A stretch of DNA of 64,000 nucleotides, taken from contig CBDDDT010000003.1 in the NCBI GenBank assembly GCA_965226755.1, forward strand, positions 2,170,001 through 2,234,000, in the 5' to 3' direction. The number at the start of each line of letters is the position of its first letter. Position 1 is the first letter of the stretch. Of the stretch, positions 24,455 to 33,196 are shown in pieces. A model generated the notes under the pieces. The model was not told where the DNA came from. It was given only the letters and a program-made list of their open reading frames with translations, and did no database searches. Both the position numbers and the translations under genes were made by a program. This DNA comes from Bog-113 sp965226755 (GTDB taxonomy: Bacteria; Acidobacteriota; Terriglobia; Bryobacterales; Bryobacteraceae).

Positions 24455-25247
24455 AGGCCCCCCCCCATAATGTCGCGACAATTCCGGCTGCACCAAGGAA
24501 CGATCCTAAGGGAAGCTCATACGTATTCGGATCTTCGCGCTTCATCAGAACATAAGTCAGCCCCGCTACCGATCCGGCGAAACTTGCCAGCACTAGGGCA
24601 AGAAAATCGGCACGCAGTCCTAGGAAGGCTCCTATTGTGGACAGCATCACGACGTCCCCAAATCCCAGCCCCTGCTTGTCGCGCAACCTCTCGAAAACCC
24701 ATCCCGCTAGCCAGAGAAGCGCCGCCGGAATCGCCGCCCCGAGCGTCGCATCCAGCATCGATGCGATCCTCCCTGTAAGTCCCAGAAGCCGCGCCGAGCC
24801 ATCGTCAATTGGCACAAACCATGCGAAAATGAACCCCAGCACAATCCCGCCGACCGTCAACTGCTCCGGTAACAACCGCGTCTCCAAATCAGTAAAAATC
24901 AGGGCGAGCAGCAGCGCTGCCAGAACGCAATTCCGGAGCGCAAGAGTTGTTAATCCGTAACGTGCCACGAACCACCCGAACAGCAGCCCCGTGGCGAGTT
25001 CCACCGCCGGGTAACGCCACGGTATCACCGCTCCACAATCCCGGCATCTTCCTCTTAGAATCAGGTAACTGAATACCGGGATGTTGTCCCACGCTCGCAC
25101 CGCGTATTGACAGTGGGGGCACTGTGAGCGCGGACTCACTACGGAGAGATCGCGTGGCAGCCGGTAAATGCACACGTTCAGGAAACTGCCGATTAGCACC
25201 CCGAAAACTCCGGCCAGAAACGGAAATGCCCACGCGTCCAGATCCAT
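24426..25247 (-). CDS. Prepilin peptidase / type IV leader peptidase (PilD/GspO-like)
   Basis: This inner-membrane aspartic protease cleaves and often N-methylates type IV prepilins and pseudopilins. The zinc-binding cysteine quartet is complete (C43, C46, C68, C71: CPHC and CRDC), indicating the long bifunctional form. The catalytic aspartates are in TDLETRLLPEQ and GFGDVVML. Eight or so hydrophobic segments fill 273 residues. Its ATG overlaps the stop of the upstream glycosyltransferase (TAATG), so it is the last gene of a - strand group. No pilin genes are in the window. Confidence 0.92.
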   Translation of the reverse strand: MDLDAWAFPFLAGVFGVLIGSFLNVCIYRLPRDLSVVSPRSQCPHCQYAVRAWDNIPVFSYLILRGRCRDCGAVIPWRYPAVELATGLLFGWFVARYGLTTLALRNCVLAALLLALIFTDLETRLLPEQLTVGGIVLGFIFAWFVPIDDGSARLLGLTGRIASMLDATLGAAIPAALLWLAGWVFERLRDKQGLGFGDVVMLSTIGAFLGLRADFLALVLASFAGSVAGLTYVLMKREDPNTYELPLGSFLGAAGIVATLWGGAFMQWYGSLF

Positions 25248-26164
25248 TAGGCTTTTTTCAGAACGCGCTGATAAAGCGTCAACGTCTCCGCGACCATGCG
25301 GTCCTCGCTAAACTTCTCCGCCACGACCTCGCGCGCCCTCTTCGACATCTGTCGCGCCCTATCGGGAGACTCACGAATCTGGAGAATCGCCGCCATCGCC
25401 GCCTCCACGTTATTGGCCACCAGCAATCCCGTTTCCCCGTGCCGCACAACTTCGCGTAAACCCCCAATATTGCTGGCGACCACCGGTATCCCCGCCGACA
25501 TGGCCAGCAGCGCCGCTGAGCCCAGCCCCTCGGACTGGGTCAGATAGACCAACAGGCTCGACCCTTGCAGATCCGCTTCCAGCTTCGTCGAACGGATCAC
25601 CGGAGCATTAGCCCCAGCCACGGCGTCTAACGCCAGTTTGGAATCCTTCCGAGCGTCGTCGAACCGGGGCACGACCACCGGTCCTTTCGCGTCCCACTTG
25701 TCCGCCAGCAAGGGCACGCCATCGTATATAACCCGGATCCGCTTTTCCGGAATGCGCGCCCGCATCAGTTCCTTCGCCACACATTCCGAAACCGCCGCGT
25801 AAGCTCGCGCCCTGCTATATTTCCATCGCGAAAGCAGGCCGCGGCCCACCGGAAACGTCACCCGCCGCGACACCACCAGCGGACGCGGGCACCACAGCGC
25901 CGCCATCGTATGCGATCGAGCGTCATGCGCATGGACCACATGCGCCATCTTGCTCGCGAATCGCAGCGCCGCTATCCCGATCTCGTCGGCCTTAAACCGC
26001 TCCCGCTTGCAAAACTCGAGCAACGGACCATCGGCCCGCGCCAGGAGCAACTGGTGATGCCCCCGCTTCCGCAATCCTCGCATCAGCCGGATGATCTGCC
26101 ACTGGCCGCCCCGCAACTCTCGCCCGGTATCCAGGTGAAGAACCGTTAGCTCCCGGTCACTCAC
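25247..26164 (-). CDS. Glycosyltransferase, GT4-like (GT-B fold)
   Basis: The N-terminal half has GRELRGGQWQIIRLMRGL and VVHAHDARSH, and the C-terminal half has the nucleotide-sugar binding E-x7-E region in TQSEGLGSAALLAMSAGIPVV and GGLREVV. At 305 residues it is shorter than the usual 360-380 of GT4 enzymes: the segment between DGVPLL and the donor domain is compressed. It would transfer a sugar from an activated donor to a lipid- or glycan acceptor at the inner membrane. Its start overlaps the GT2 gene by 8 bp and its stop overlaps pilD, so the three are translated together. Confidence 0.85.
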   Translation of the reverse strand: MSDRELTVLHLDTGRELRGGQWQIIRLMRGLRKRGHHQLLLARADGPLLEFCKRERFKADEIGIAALRFASKMAHVVHAHDARSHTMAALWCPRPLVVSRRVTFPVGRGLLSRWKYSRARAYAAVSECVAKELMRARIPEKRIRVIYDGVPLLADKWDAKGPVVVPRFDDARKDSKLALDAVAGANAPVIRSTKLEADLQGSSLLVYLTQSEGLGSAALLAMSAGIPVVASNIGGLREVVRHGETGLLVANNVEAAMAAILQIRESPDRARQMSKRAREVVAEKFSEDRMVAETLTLYQRVLKKA

Positions 26165-26900
26165 CTTTCATATACCTGGCCTTTGCATACTTGAGATAAG
26201 TGTAGAGCGCCGCCATCCATGCAATGCTTAATCCTTCAGTCCCATCCAGAAATCCGCGCTGCACGAAGTATGTGCGGGCGAATGTCCATAGCGGATCCAG
26301 CAGCAGCCGCCCATTTGTCACCGGCTTCCCGTGCGCCACGAGCTCCTCGGCGGCCAGGGTCGTATATCGGTCCATGCTCTTCACATGCTCGGAAAGCGAG
26401 GCGCATGTGAAATGGAGAATGTTATCGCGCAGATGACCCACCGGTCCGCGCACCCTTACACTTTCATGCACATACTTGCCCACCCATTCAGCGCGTCCGC
26501 GATGGTAAAGCCGCACCTTCCGGTCGGGATGCCAGCCGCTGTGGAGGATCCATCGCCCGCAGTACTGGGCCAGTCGCGGCATTGTGTACCCATCATGTTT
26601 CGGCCCGCTTTTCTTGATCGCCCAGATTTCGCCTTCCAGAGCTTCGCTCAAAGCTTCATCAGCGTCCAATGAAAGAATCCAGTCATGCCGCGCCTGTTCG
26701 GCCGCGAAATTTTTCTGTCTGGCGTATCCGTGCCATGGCGTCTCCACTACCCTCGCGCCTAGCTTGGACGCAAGCTCCAGAGTCCGGTCGATCGACCCGC
26801 TATCCACCACCAGAATTTCATCGCAGCAGCGCAGGCTCTCGATCGCGCGCGAGATATTGCGTTCCTCGTTCAGCGTGATAATCGTCGCTGAGATCTTCAT
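26157..26900 (-). CDS. Family 2 glycosyltransferase (WaaE/KdtX-like, LPS core)
   Basis: The GT-A fold begins with MKISATIITLNEERNISRA and has VVDSGSIDRT and the D-x-D motif in SLDADEAL. The middle section (GWHPDRKVRLYHRGRAEW, then VHESVRV) is typical of the WaaE-like group that adds glucose to the inner core of lipopolysaccharide. It is 247 residues, full length for this group. It is cytoplasmic and membrane-associated. It begins the GT2-GT4-pilD group. LPS core is inferred from family only. Confidence 0.88.
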   Translation of the reverse strand: MKISATIITLNEERNISRAIESLRCCDEILVVDSGSIDRTLELASKLGARVVETPWHGYARQKNFAAEQARHDWILSLDADEALSEALEGEIWAIKKSGPKHDGYTMPRLAQYCGRWILHSGWHPDRKVRLYHRGRAEWVGKYVHESVRVRGPVGHLRDNILHFTCASLSEHVKSMDRYTTLAAEELVAHGKPVTNGRLLLDPLWTFARTYFVQRGFLDGTEGLSIAWMAALYTYLKYAKARYMKGE

Positions 26901-26914
26901 CGCCCGGGCAAGTC

Positions 26915-27931
26915 CTAGTTAACCGGCACCGCCGTGAAGCATACCACCAGAAGGGCGAGAGCGAGAATCCCCAGCCGCCATCGCGCGGCGCCAATTTCCG
27001 ATAAATCGTAAATCGGTGGGTGCCGCCGGGCCACCAGGAAAAGAACCGCGGCCCAGAACAGCCACCCCGTCCAGTAGAAAATTCCCAGCGGAATCAGCAG
27101 AGCGACGACGGCCCGCGTCACCCACTTGTGCGCGCTCCCGAACAGTGCGTACACGATGTGGCCGCCGTCCAGTTGCCCCGCCGGCAGAAGATTGAGCGCT
27201 GTCGCGAAAATTCCCACCCAGGCCGCGCGCGCCACGGGATGGAGGTAAATGTCGCTCATTCCGGCGCCTGGAAATACGGCGCGCTCCACTAGCCTCATCA
27301 GGAGCGGCGTCCCGAAATGCAGCGTACCTGTCTCCGCGATGCCCGGAATCACTTTGGAAAAGGCCAGCCCCACGCCGAGCGCCGGCAGGAGAAACAGGAA
27401 CCCCGCGATCGGTCCCGCCACTCCGATGTCGAACAACTGCCGCCGCGAGAAGATCGGCGACCGGATCCGAATAAAGGCGCCCATGGTCCCGGTGAACGTG
27501 GGCGCCGGCAGAAAAAACGGCAAACTCGCCTCGATCCCGTAATAGAGGCATGCGACATAGTGCCCGCACTCGTGGGCCATCAAAATCGCCAGCAAGGTCA
27601 GGGAAAAAGGCAGCCCAGCTTCGAGCGCTGCGGGGTTCCGCCACCACGCCCAGAAAGCGTCAAAATCCCCCGGGGAATCGAACACGGAAAGGCTGTGCTC
27701 GAAATTGAATTGCATCCGCGCTCCCACGGCCGTCGTCGAGAGCAACGTCAGCAGCAGCAAAATCACGTGAAGCCAGATGCGCGTTGGCCGCAGCGGGGCG
27801 CGGGGCTGACGCAAATCGCTATAACGCAGGTCGAAACGGGAAAGCCACGCACCCTCGCGCACATCGACCTCCCCAGCCCGGGCGGGAACTCCGCCCGGAA
27901 AAGGAATTTCGGGAAACTCTGCCTGGGACAA
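26915..27931 (-). CDS. Site-2 protease family membrane metalloprotease (M50)
   Basis: The zinc-binding HECGH (His120-His124) lies in a hydrophobic helix and the second ligand motif is NLLPAGQLDGGH. About seven hydrophobic segments and a cytoplasmic N-terminal tail of 50 residues are visible; 338 residues is normal for the FtsH-independent, PDZ-less branch. Such enzymes cleave membrane proteins within the bilayer, for example anti-sigma factors. It lies 15 bp upstream (on the - strand) of no coding overlap; the glycosyltransferase set follows. The substrate is unknown. Confidence 0.9.
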   Translation of the reverse strand: MSQAEFPEIPFPGGVPARAGEVDVREGAWLSRFDLRYSDLRQPRAPLRPTRIWLHVILLLLTLLSTTAVGARMQFNFEHSLSVFDSPGDFDAFWAWWRNPAALEAGLPFSLTLLAILMAHECGHYVACLYYGIEASLPFFLPAPTFTGTMGAFIRIRSPIFSRRQLFDIGVAGPIAGFLFLLPALGVGLAFSKVIPGIAETGTLHFGTPLLMRLVERAVFPGAGMSDIYLHPVARAAWVGIFATALNLLPAGQLDGGHIVYALFGSAHKWVTRAVVALLIPLGIFYWTGWLFWAAVLFLVARRHPPIYDLSEIGAARWRLGILALALLVVCFTAVPVN

Positions 27932-27946
27932 ATGGTTCTCAGGAGT

Positions 27947-28216
27947 CTATTGCAGCGTCTGCAGTTCCTTGCCCGGTTTGAAACGCACCGCCTTGCCGGG
28001 CGGAATCGAAACCTCAGCGCCGGTTCTCGGATTCCGGCCGATTCCCGTCTTCCGCGGCTTCACGTTGAAAACTCCGAAACCCCGCAGTTCAATCCGATCA
28101 CCGTGCTCGAGCGCCTGTTTCATCTTCTCGAAAACCGTCTCCACGGCCATCTCGGCCTTCGTCTTCGTGATCCCGGTCTTGTTCACGACTTCGTTGATAA
28201 TATCGAGCTTGATCAA
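27947..28216 (-). CDS. HU/IHF-family DNA-binding protein
   Basis: The 89-residue protein begins with MIKLDIINEVVNKTGITK and has the conserved GDRIELRGFGVF and GRNPRTGAEVSIPPG DNA-arm motif, including the intercalating proline. It would bend DNA and organise the nucleoid as a homo- or heterodimer. The sequence is somewhat closer to IHF-like proteins (ELRGFGVFNVK) than to classical HU. It lies 15 bp upstream of the protease gene on the - strand and divergent from the flavin reductase gene. Confidence 0.95.
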   Translation of the reverse strand: MIKLDIINEVVNKTGITKTKAEMAVETVFEKMKQALEHGDRIELRGFGVFNVKPRKTGIGRNPRTGAEVSIPPGKAVRFKPGKELQTLQ

Positions 28217-28293
28217 GGGTCGCCTCCGCGCGAAAATGGGGACGCCGCGTCCCCCGCTGTGGTCAACTAGATGATAAAGTTGAGGTTAAATCT

Positions 28294-28809
28294 ATGTCAA
28301 GCCAGCTTGAACCAGTGTTAACGCCGCTTGGCGATCCAACCGAATTTTGTCGCGCCTGCGGAAAATTCGCTACCGGCGTCACTGTCGTCACTGTAGCAGA
28401 CGATTCTGGACAGCCGCACGGCATGACCGTCAACTCTTTCACCTCTGTCTCCCTAGCACCGCTCATGTATCTGGTGTGTATCGATAACCGCGCCCGCGTC
28501 TGTCAGATTTTCGAGACGGGCGTCCACATCGCCATCAACATTCTGGGCGAGGAACAACAGCAAATCTCGTCGCGCTTCGCCCGCCCGCACGACGATCGTT
28601 TCGCCACCGTCGATTGGGCGCCCGGGGCCACCGGAGCGCCGCTCATCCATGGCGCCCTCGCCTTTATCGAAGGCGTGGTCGTGCAGAAAATACCCGCGGG
28701 CGACCACACCATTCTCCTCGCCGAAGCCCGCGCTACGGGTCACCGCGAAGGCCGTCCGCTCGTCTTTTTCGGCAGCCGCTATCAGCGTCTCGGAGAAATA
28801 GCCATATGA
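28294..28809 (+). CDS. Flavin reductase-like FMN-binding protein
   Basis: This is a 171-residue split-barrel protein with the family signature GKFATGVTVVTVADD and GMTVNSFTSVSLAP (flavin phosphate binding) and a C-terminal GRPLVFFGSRYQRL. Such enzymes reduce FMN or FAD with NAD(P)H for a partner monooxygenase. No monooxygenase is nearby, so the partner is not evident. The stop overlaps the start of the next gene by 3 bp (ATATGA), suggesting translational coupling to the Gfo/Idh/MocA gene. Confidence 0.9.
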   Translation: MSSQLEPVLTPLGDPTEFCRACGKFATGVTVVTVADDSGQPHGMTVNSFTSVSLAPLMYLVCIDNRARVCQIFETGVHIAINILGEEQQQISSRFARPHDDRFATVDWAPGATGAPLIHGALAFIEGVVVQKIPAGDHTILLAEARATGHREGRPLVFFGSRYQRLGEIAI

Positions 28810-30107
28810 ACCGCCGCCACTTCCTCATGAGCACCGCTGCCGTTGCCGCCGGCGCGGCTTCCAGAGGGATCGCCAGTCCGAACGACACCGTGCGCATCGC
28901 CTGTGTCGGCGTGCGCGGCCAAGGCAACTCGCACATCCACGAATATCTCAAGATGCCCAACGTCGAAATCGCCGCGATCTGCGATATCGACGAGACCGTC
29001 CGCAACAAGCGCCTGGGAGAAATTGAGGCCGCCGGCCGCAAACGCCCCGCCAGTTACGTCGATCTCCGCAAACTCTTGGAAGACAAAAACATCGACGCCA
29101 TCTCGATCGCTACCCCCAACCACAGCCATACTTTGCAGGCTATCTGGGGCTGCCAGGCCGGGAAAGACGTCTACGTCGAAAAACCCTGCGCCCATAATAT
29201 GTTCGAGACGCGGCAGATCGTCGCCGCCGCCACCAAATACGATCGCATCGTCCAACACGGCACCAACAGCCGTTCCAGTCCCGCGCTGCGCGAAGCCATG
29301 GTCAAATTGCGCGAAGGCGTCATCGGCGATGTCTATCTCGCCCGTGGTCTCTGCTACAAGTGGCGCGCCAGCATCGGCCACACCCCCGAGTCGCCCATCC
29401 CGCCCGGCGTCGACTACAACCTCTGGCTCGGGCCCGCGCCCGAACACGCCTTCACGCAAAACCGCTTCCATTACAACTGGCACTGGTTCTGGGACTACGG
29501 CAATGGGGATCTCGGCAACCAGGGAATTCACGAAGTCGATGTTGCGCGCTGGGGCCTCAATGTTCAGCACCCCACCAAGGTGAGCGCCATGGGTGGTCAC
29601 TTCATGTTTGATGACGACCAGCAGACGCCCAACACCCTCAACATAGCCTATGAATTCCACGATGGCGGGAAACTCCGGATGATGGAGTTTGAAGTCCGCC
29701 ATTGGATGACCAATAACGAAGCTGGCATCGGCAAGCGCCACGGCGATCCCAACACGATTGGAAATCTCTTCTACGGAAGCGAAGGGTACATGGCCATCGA
29801 CGGCTATGGCACGTACAAAACTTTTTTGGGCAAGAATAATGAGCCCGGTCCCGCCGGCGATGAGGGCGGCAACAACTGGGCCAACTTCATCGATGTTGTC
29901 CGCTCCCGCGATCGTTCCCGTCAAAACGCCCCGATCGAAGAGGGTGCTCTATCCGTCCAACTCGTCCACTTGGCGAACATCAGCTACCGCACCGGCCGAA
30001 CTCTCCAGTTCGATCCGCAGACCTTCAGCGCCACCGGCGATGCCGAAGCGAATGCGATGTTCACGCGCAACTACCGCGCACCCTTCGTTGTGCCTGAAAA
30101 GGTCTGA
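28806..30107 (+). CDS. Tat-exported Gfo/Idh/MocA family oxidoreductase
   Basis: The true start is 28806, since a Tat signal (MNRRHFLMSTAAVAAGAA) follows directly and the longer upstream frame lies within the flavin reductase gene. The NAD(P)-binding domain (about 25-150) has IACVGVRGQGN and the family's EKP motif in YVEKPCAHN. The C-terminal domain includes GIHEVDVARWGL with likely catalytic His/Asp. Members act on sugars, inositols or glycans. Export with bound nucleotide cofactor in the folded state is consistent with Tat. 433 residues is typical of the acidobacterial exported group. Confidence 0.9.
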   Translation: MNRRHFLMSTAAVAAGAASRGIASPNDTVRIACVGVRGQGNSHIHEYLKMPNVEIAAICDIDETVRNKRLGEIEAAGRKRPASYVDLRKLLEDKNIDAISIATPNHSHTLQAIWGCQAGKDVYVEKPCAHNMFETRQIVAAATKYDRIVQHGTNSRSSPALREAMVKLREGVIGDVYLARGLCYKWRASIGHTPESPIPPGVDYNLWLGPAPEHAFTQNRFHYNWHWFWDYGNGDLGNQGIHEVDVARWGLNVQHPTKVSAMGGHFMFDDDQQTPNTLNIAYEFHDGGKLRMMEFEVRHWMTNNEAGIGKRHGDPNTIGNLFYGSEGYMAIDGYGTYKTFLGKNNEPGPAGDEGGNNWANFIDVVRSRDRSRQNAPIEEGALSVQLVHLANISYRTGRTLQFDPQTFSATGDAEANAMFTRNYRAPFVVPEKV

Positions 30108-30175
30108 AGCTCTTTAGCGGCAGTCTCCTGGCATCCCGATTCCGGTCGCTCAGCGAGGCTGTCTGCCTTGGGCTT

Positions 30176-32365
30176 ATGGCCGTGCTCGCCGCCCGCGCAG
30201 ATGTCACGCTGCAAAATCAGCAATGGACCGTGCGCCTGGAGCCGGCCACGCTCGGCATCCGCGTTCAACCCGCCGGAAAGCAATCCATCGAAGCCTCCAT
30301 CGGCGTTCCCCCACAGGCTGTCACCGGCCTGACCCAGCAAGGCTCACACTGCCATTGGCTTTGGAGGAGCGCTGGCCAGGAAATCGACGCCACGCTGGAA
30401 GACGGGGACCTCCGGCTCACCATCCGCGCCGAAACCCCGGCCTTGGTCACCATCCTTCGGCAGCCTGCCCAGCCGTCCGCTCGCGCACTCGTCCTCCCCC
30501 TCGCCGAAGGTCACTACATTCCCGCCACGAATCCGGCTTGGCGCGACTACCTCGTGGGACAAAAGGAGTTCAATACTACCGAAGACCTCAGCCTTCCCCT
30601 TTGGGGCATGGATTACGGCTCATTTTCTCTGCACTGGCTGCTCACCAATCCCTTCAACAACGCCCTCGCTATCCACCCCGAATCGGACGGCTTTGCCGTG
30701 ACGATGAGCCACCGCTTCACCTCTCTTGCGCAGGGCGCGCCAATGACGTTGCTCCTGCATCTGGCGGGGCCCGATCTGCTGGCCGGCGCAAAACGTTACC
30801 GCGCTTGGTTGGTGCAGCAGGGCTTGTTCGAATCCCTTCAAGAAAAATTCGCGCAAGTTCCGGAAGGCCGTAAACTGGCGGGCGCCCCCCAGATCTACCT
30901 CTGGGGCGGTGGACTGATCGCGCCCGACGATGTCCTCGACTGGCCGGCGTTTCTGAGCGACCTTCGCGAAAGTGATCCTTTCCCCAGCGGACTGCGGCAG
31001 CGCTTGAGCACCGAGAGCAAAGCCCTGCTGGTTCAACGGAAGGGTCCACTCCGACGCGACCAGCAACAGCTTCTGATCCGCGCCATAAATGACGCCCTGA
31101 ACGCTTGGGCTCGCGAGAGCTGGCAAACCGCACACCCGGACTTAGCGAATCTGCCCGCCCGTTACGCGGAGTTATCCGCCGGATTCCAGCGGCAATTCGG
31201 ATCGGCGATGTCCCCGGACCCGAACCGTTGGGGTTCCGGGCTTTCGCTCGAAACGATTCGTCTCTTGCGGGAGGCTGGCTTATCCCGCCTCTGGATCGGA
31301 ACGGGCGAGGGCTGGGAAGCGGGACTCTGGCGCCCCGCCGCCGTTCGGGCCGCCGTCCAAGCTGGCTACCTCATCGCGCCGTACGACGCCTACGAGACCG
31401 CGCTGCCGCCCGGTCTTCGGCCCGACTGGTCCACCGCGCAACTCGGCCAGGACTCTTTCACCAACTGCGCCATCACGCTCGAAGACGGCTCTATCAAATC
31501 AGGCTTCAATAAACTCGGCCACTACACTAATCCGCTTTGCATACGTCCGTTGCTCCAGGAGCGCATTCGCTTACTCCAGGCCGCGACAGGGTTTAATAGC
31601 TGGTTCCTCGACTCGTATGCCGCGGGAATGTTGTTCAATGACTACGGATCCAAATTTCAGATGTCGGAGGACAAGATGGCGCAGGAATATTCCGCTAGCA
31701 TGCGCTGGATCTCCGAATCACTCAAGCTGCCTCTCGGTTCGGAAGATGGCAATGCCGTGACGGCTCGCGGCCTTCTCTTCGCACAAGGCATGCAAACTCC
31801 GGTGATCGGGTGGGGCCGCGCTGAAATGCAGCGGAATCCGCGATCCCCATACTTCCTCGGAAGATGGTATCCGCCGGAAGAGCCTGAAGTCTTTTTTAAG
31901 CCTGTGCCGCTGGAGGAAGAATTGCGAACCATCCATTTCGACCCTCGATACCGCCTGCCGCTCTATCAAGCCGTGTTTCATGACTCCGTGATCAGCACCC
32001 AACACTGGACGGCGGACAACCTGAAGTTTTTGAACGCACGCATCGAGAACGAGTTGGCGCAACTCCTTTACAATGTTCCGCCGCTCTACCACCTGAGCGC
32101 CGCGACGCTGGCGACGCGGATTCCCTTGATTCGACGGCAGGATGCTTTTTTCCGGCCCTTGCACCAGCGCTTGGCGGCGGACGCTTTGACCGGCTTCTCC
32201 TGGCTATCCCCTGACCACCTCTTACAGCAAACGTCGTTTTCGGATCACACTAGATTAATCGCCAACTTCAGCGGCTCGGCGCGAACTCTCGACGGGATTG
32301 CATATCCGGCTCACAGCGTCACCGCATTGCAGCCGGCGCAGGCCGCCCGAACGTACATCCCGTGA
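30176..32365 (+). CDS. Secreted glycoside-hydrolase-like protein (GH101/GH129-type fold suspected)
   Basis: The 729-residue product starts with a beta-rich N-terminal region (about 1-220, WTVRLEPATLGIRVQPAG), followed by a probable TIM-barrel region with LWIGTGEGWEAGLWRP, SWFLDSYAAGM and GRWYPPEEPEVFF, and a C-terminal beta part (LIANFSGSARTL). The Asp in WFLDSYA may be catalytic. A secretion signal is likely, but the ATG at 30176 gives only a short one; the frame extends upstream without stop for several codons (VCLGLMAVLAARA), so a non-ATG start near 30128 is possible. The family assignment is by impression only and was not searched. Confidence 0.5.
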   Translation: MAVLAARADVTLQNQQWTVRLEPATLGIRVQPAGKQSIEASIGVPPQAVTGLTQQGSHCHWLWRSAGQEIDATLEDGDLRLTIRAETPALVTILRQPAQPSARALVLPLAEGHYIPATNPAWRDYLVGQKEFNTTEDLSLPLWGMDYGSFSLHWLLTNPFNNALAIHPESDGFAVTMSHRFTSLAQGAPMTLLLHLAGPDLLAGAKRYRAWLVQQGLFESLQEKFAQVPEGRKLAGAPQIYLWGGGLIAPDDVLDWPAFLSDLRESDPFPSGLRQRLSTESKALLVQRKGPLRRDQQQLLIRAINDALNAWARESWQTAHPDLANLPARYAELSAGFQRQFGSAMSPDPNRWGSGLSLETIRLLREAGLSRLWIGTGEGWEAGLWRPAAVRAAVQAGYLIAPYDAYETALPPGLRPDWSTAQLGQDSFTNCAITLEDGSIKSGFNKLGHYTNPLCIRPLLQERIRLLQAATGFNSWFLDSYAAGMLFNDYGSKFQMSEDKMAQEYSASMRWISESLKLPLGSEDGNAVTARGLLFAQGMQTPVIGWGRAEMQRNPRSPYFLGRWYPPEEPEVFFKPVPLEEELRTIHFDPRYRLPLYQAVFHDSVISTQHWTADNLKFLNARIENELAQLLYNVPPLYHLSAATLATRIPLIRRQDAFFRPLHQRLAADALTGFSWLSPDHLLQQTSFSDHTRLIANFSGSARTLDGIAYPAHSVTALQPAQAARTYIP

Positions 32366-33090
32366 CGGGTAAATCGGAAGAGATACTGGCCAATCCCGTC
32401 TGGCACGCGCTCACTACGACACACGCTCGTTTTGCCGTCAGGGCCCCGCGAGCACGCAGGTATCCCGGCGAGGTCGCGCCCTTCGGAGGAACCAGGGACA
32501 ACAGCGCGGAGTCCTTTCGCCAGCTCCTTTCGCAGCTTGGGGCAGGGGAGGCGATCTATGTCATGGGAGATGCGGTCCCCGCTCTACCCAACCTGACTCT
32601 GGAAGAAAGAATTCCGGGCCTGCAGATGACTTTGTCCGCGTGGGACGAGAGCGTCCGAACAGAGGAGCACGACGGCGGCATGGTGAGGCTAACCCACATA
32701 GACGCTCCGGAGATGGTGGCGCTCACCGCAGTCGCTTTCCCCGGATTCTTTCGCGCGCGGACCTGCGACATGGGAGCTTATTTCGGCGTTCGCCTGAATG
32801 GGGAGCTAATCGCAATGGCGGGTGAGCGAATGGCTCTCCCCGGCTATCGGGAGATCAGCGCTGTCTGCACCCACCCCGCGCATACCGGGAAAGGATATGC
32901 GGCCCGCTTGGTCAGCCGGCTCGTGCACTCGCACGCCGCCGCGGGTCTTCAATCCTTCCTTCATGTTACGATCGCAAATCAGCGCGCCATCGAACTATAC
33001 AACCGTCTCGGGTTTGAGGCGACGCGGGACGTGTACTTCAATCGCGTGTCCGCCTCCCGTGCGACAGCCGTCGAAATAGCAGAGACTTAA
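32362..33090 (+). CDS. GNAT-family N-acetyltransferase
   Basis: The 242-residue protein has a C-terminal GNAT domain with the acetyl-CoA motif HPAHTGKGYAARLVSRLV and the LYNRLGFEATRD ending, preceded by an N-terminal extension of about 130 residues. It probably acetylates an amine or protein N-terminus. The GTG start at 32362 overlaps the previous stop (GTGA). No substrate is indicated; the FEATRDVYF ending resembles uncharacterised acetyltransferases found in many soil bacteria. Confidence 0.85.
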   Translation: MTGKSEEILANPVWHALTTTHARFAVRAPRARRYPGEVAPFGGTRDNSAESFRQLLSQLGAGEAIYVMGDAVPALPNLTLEERIPGLQMTLSAWDESVRTEEHDGGMVRLTHIDAPEMVALTAVAFPGFFRARTCDMGAYFGVRLNGELIAMAGERMALPGYREISAVCTHPAHTGKGYAARLVSRLVHSHAAAGLQSFLHVTIANQRAIELYNRLGFEATRDVYFNRVSASRATAVEIAET

Positions 33091-33196
33091 GCGCGTGGCG
33101 GGCGACTTAGAAGCGAACCGAAGCGGAAGCTCTCTTCCGGCCGGGGTCGCGGTATCGTAATACGCCAGCAGATTCGGGCGCCACCCGCGAACTTTT

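Noticed and set aside
27317..28270. 317-codon + strand frame across the protease and HU genes
   Set aside because: Composition (Arg/Gln/His-rich) is typical of a complement of coding DNA; both - strand genes are well supported.
28782..29924. 380-codon - strand frame opposite the Gfo/Idh/MocA gene
   Set aside because: Antisense shadow; the + strand frame has a Tat signal and family motifs.
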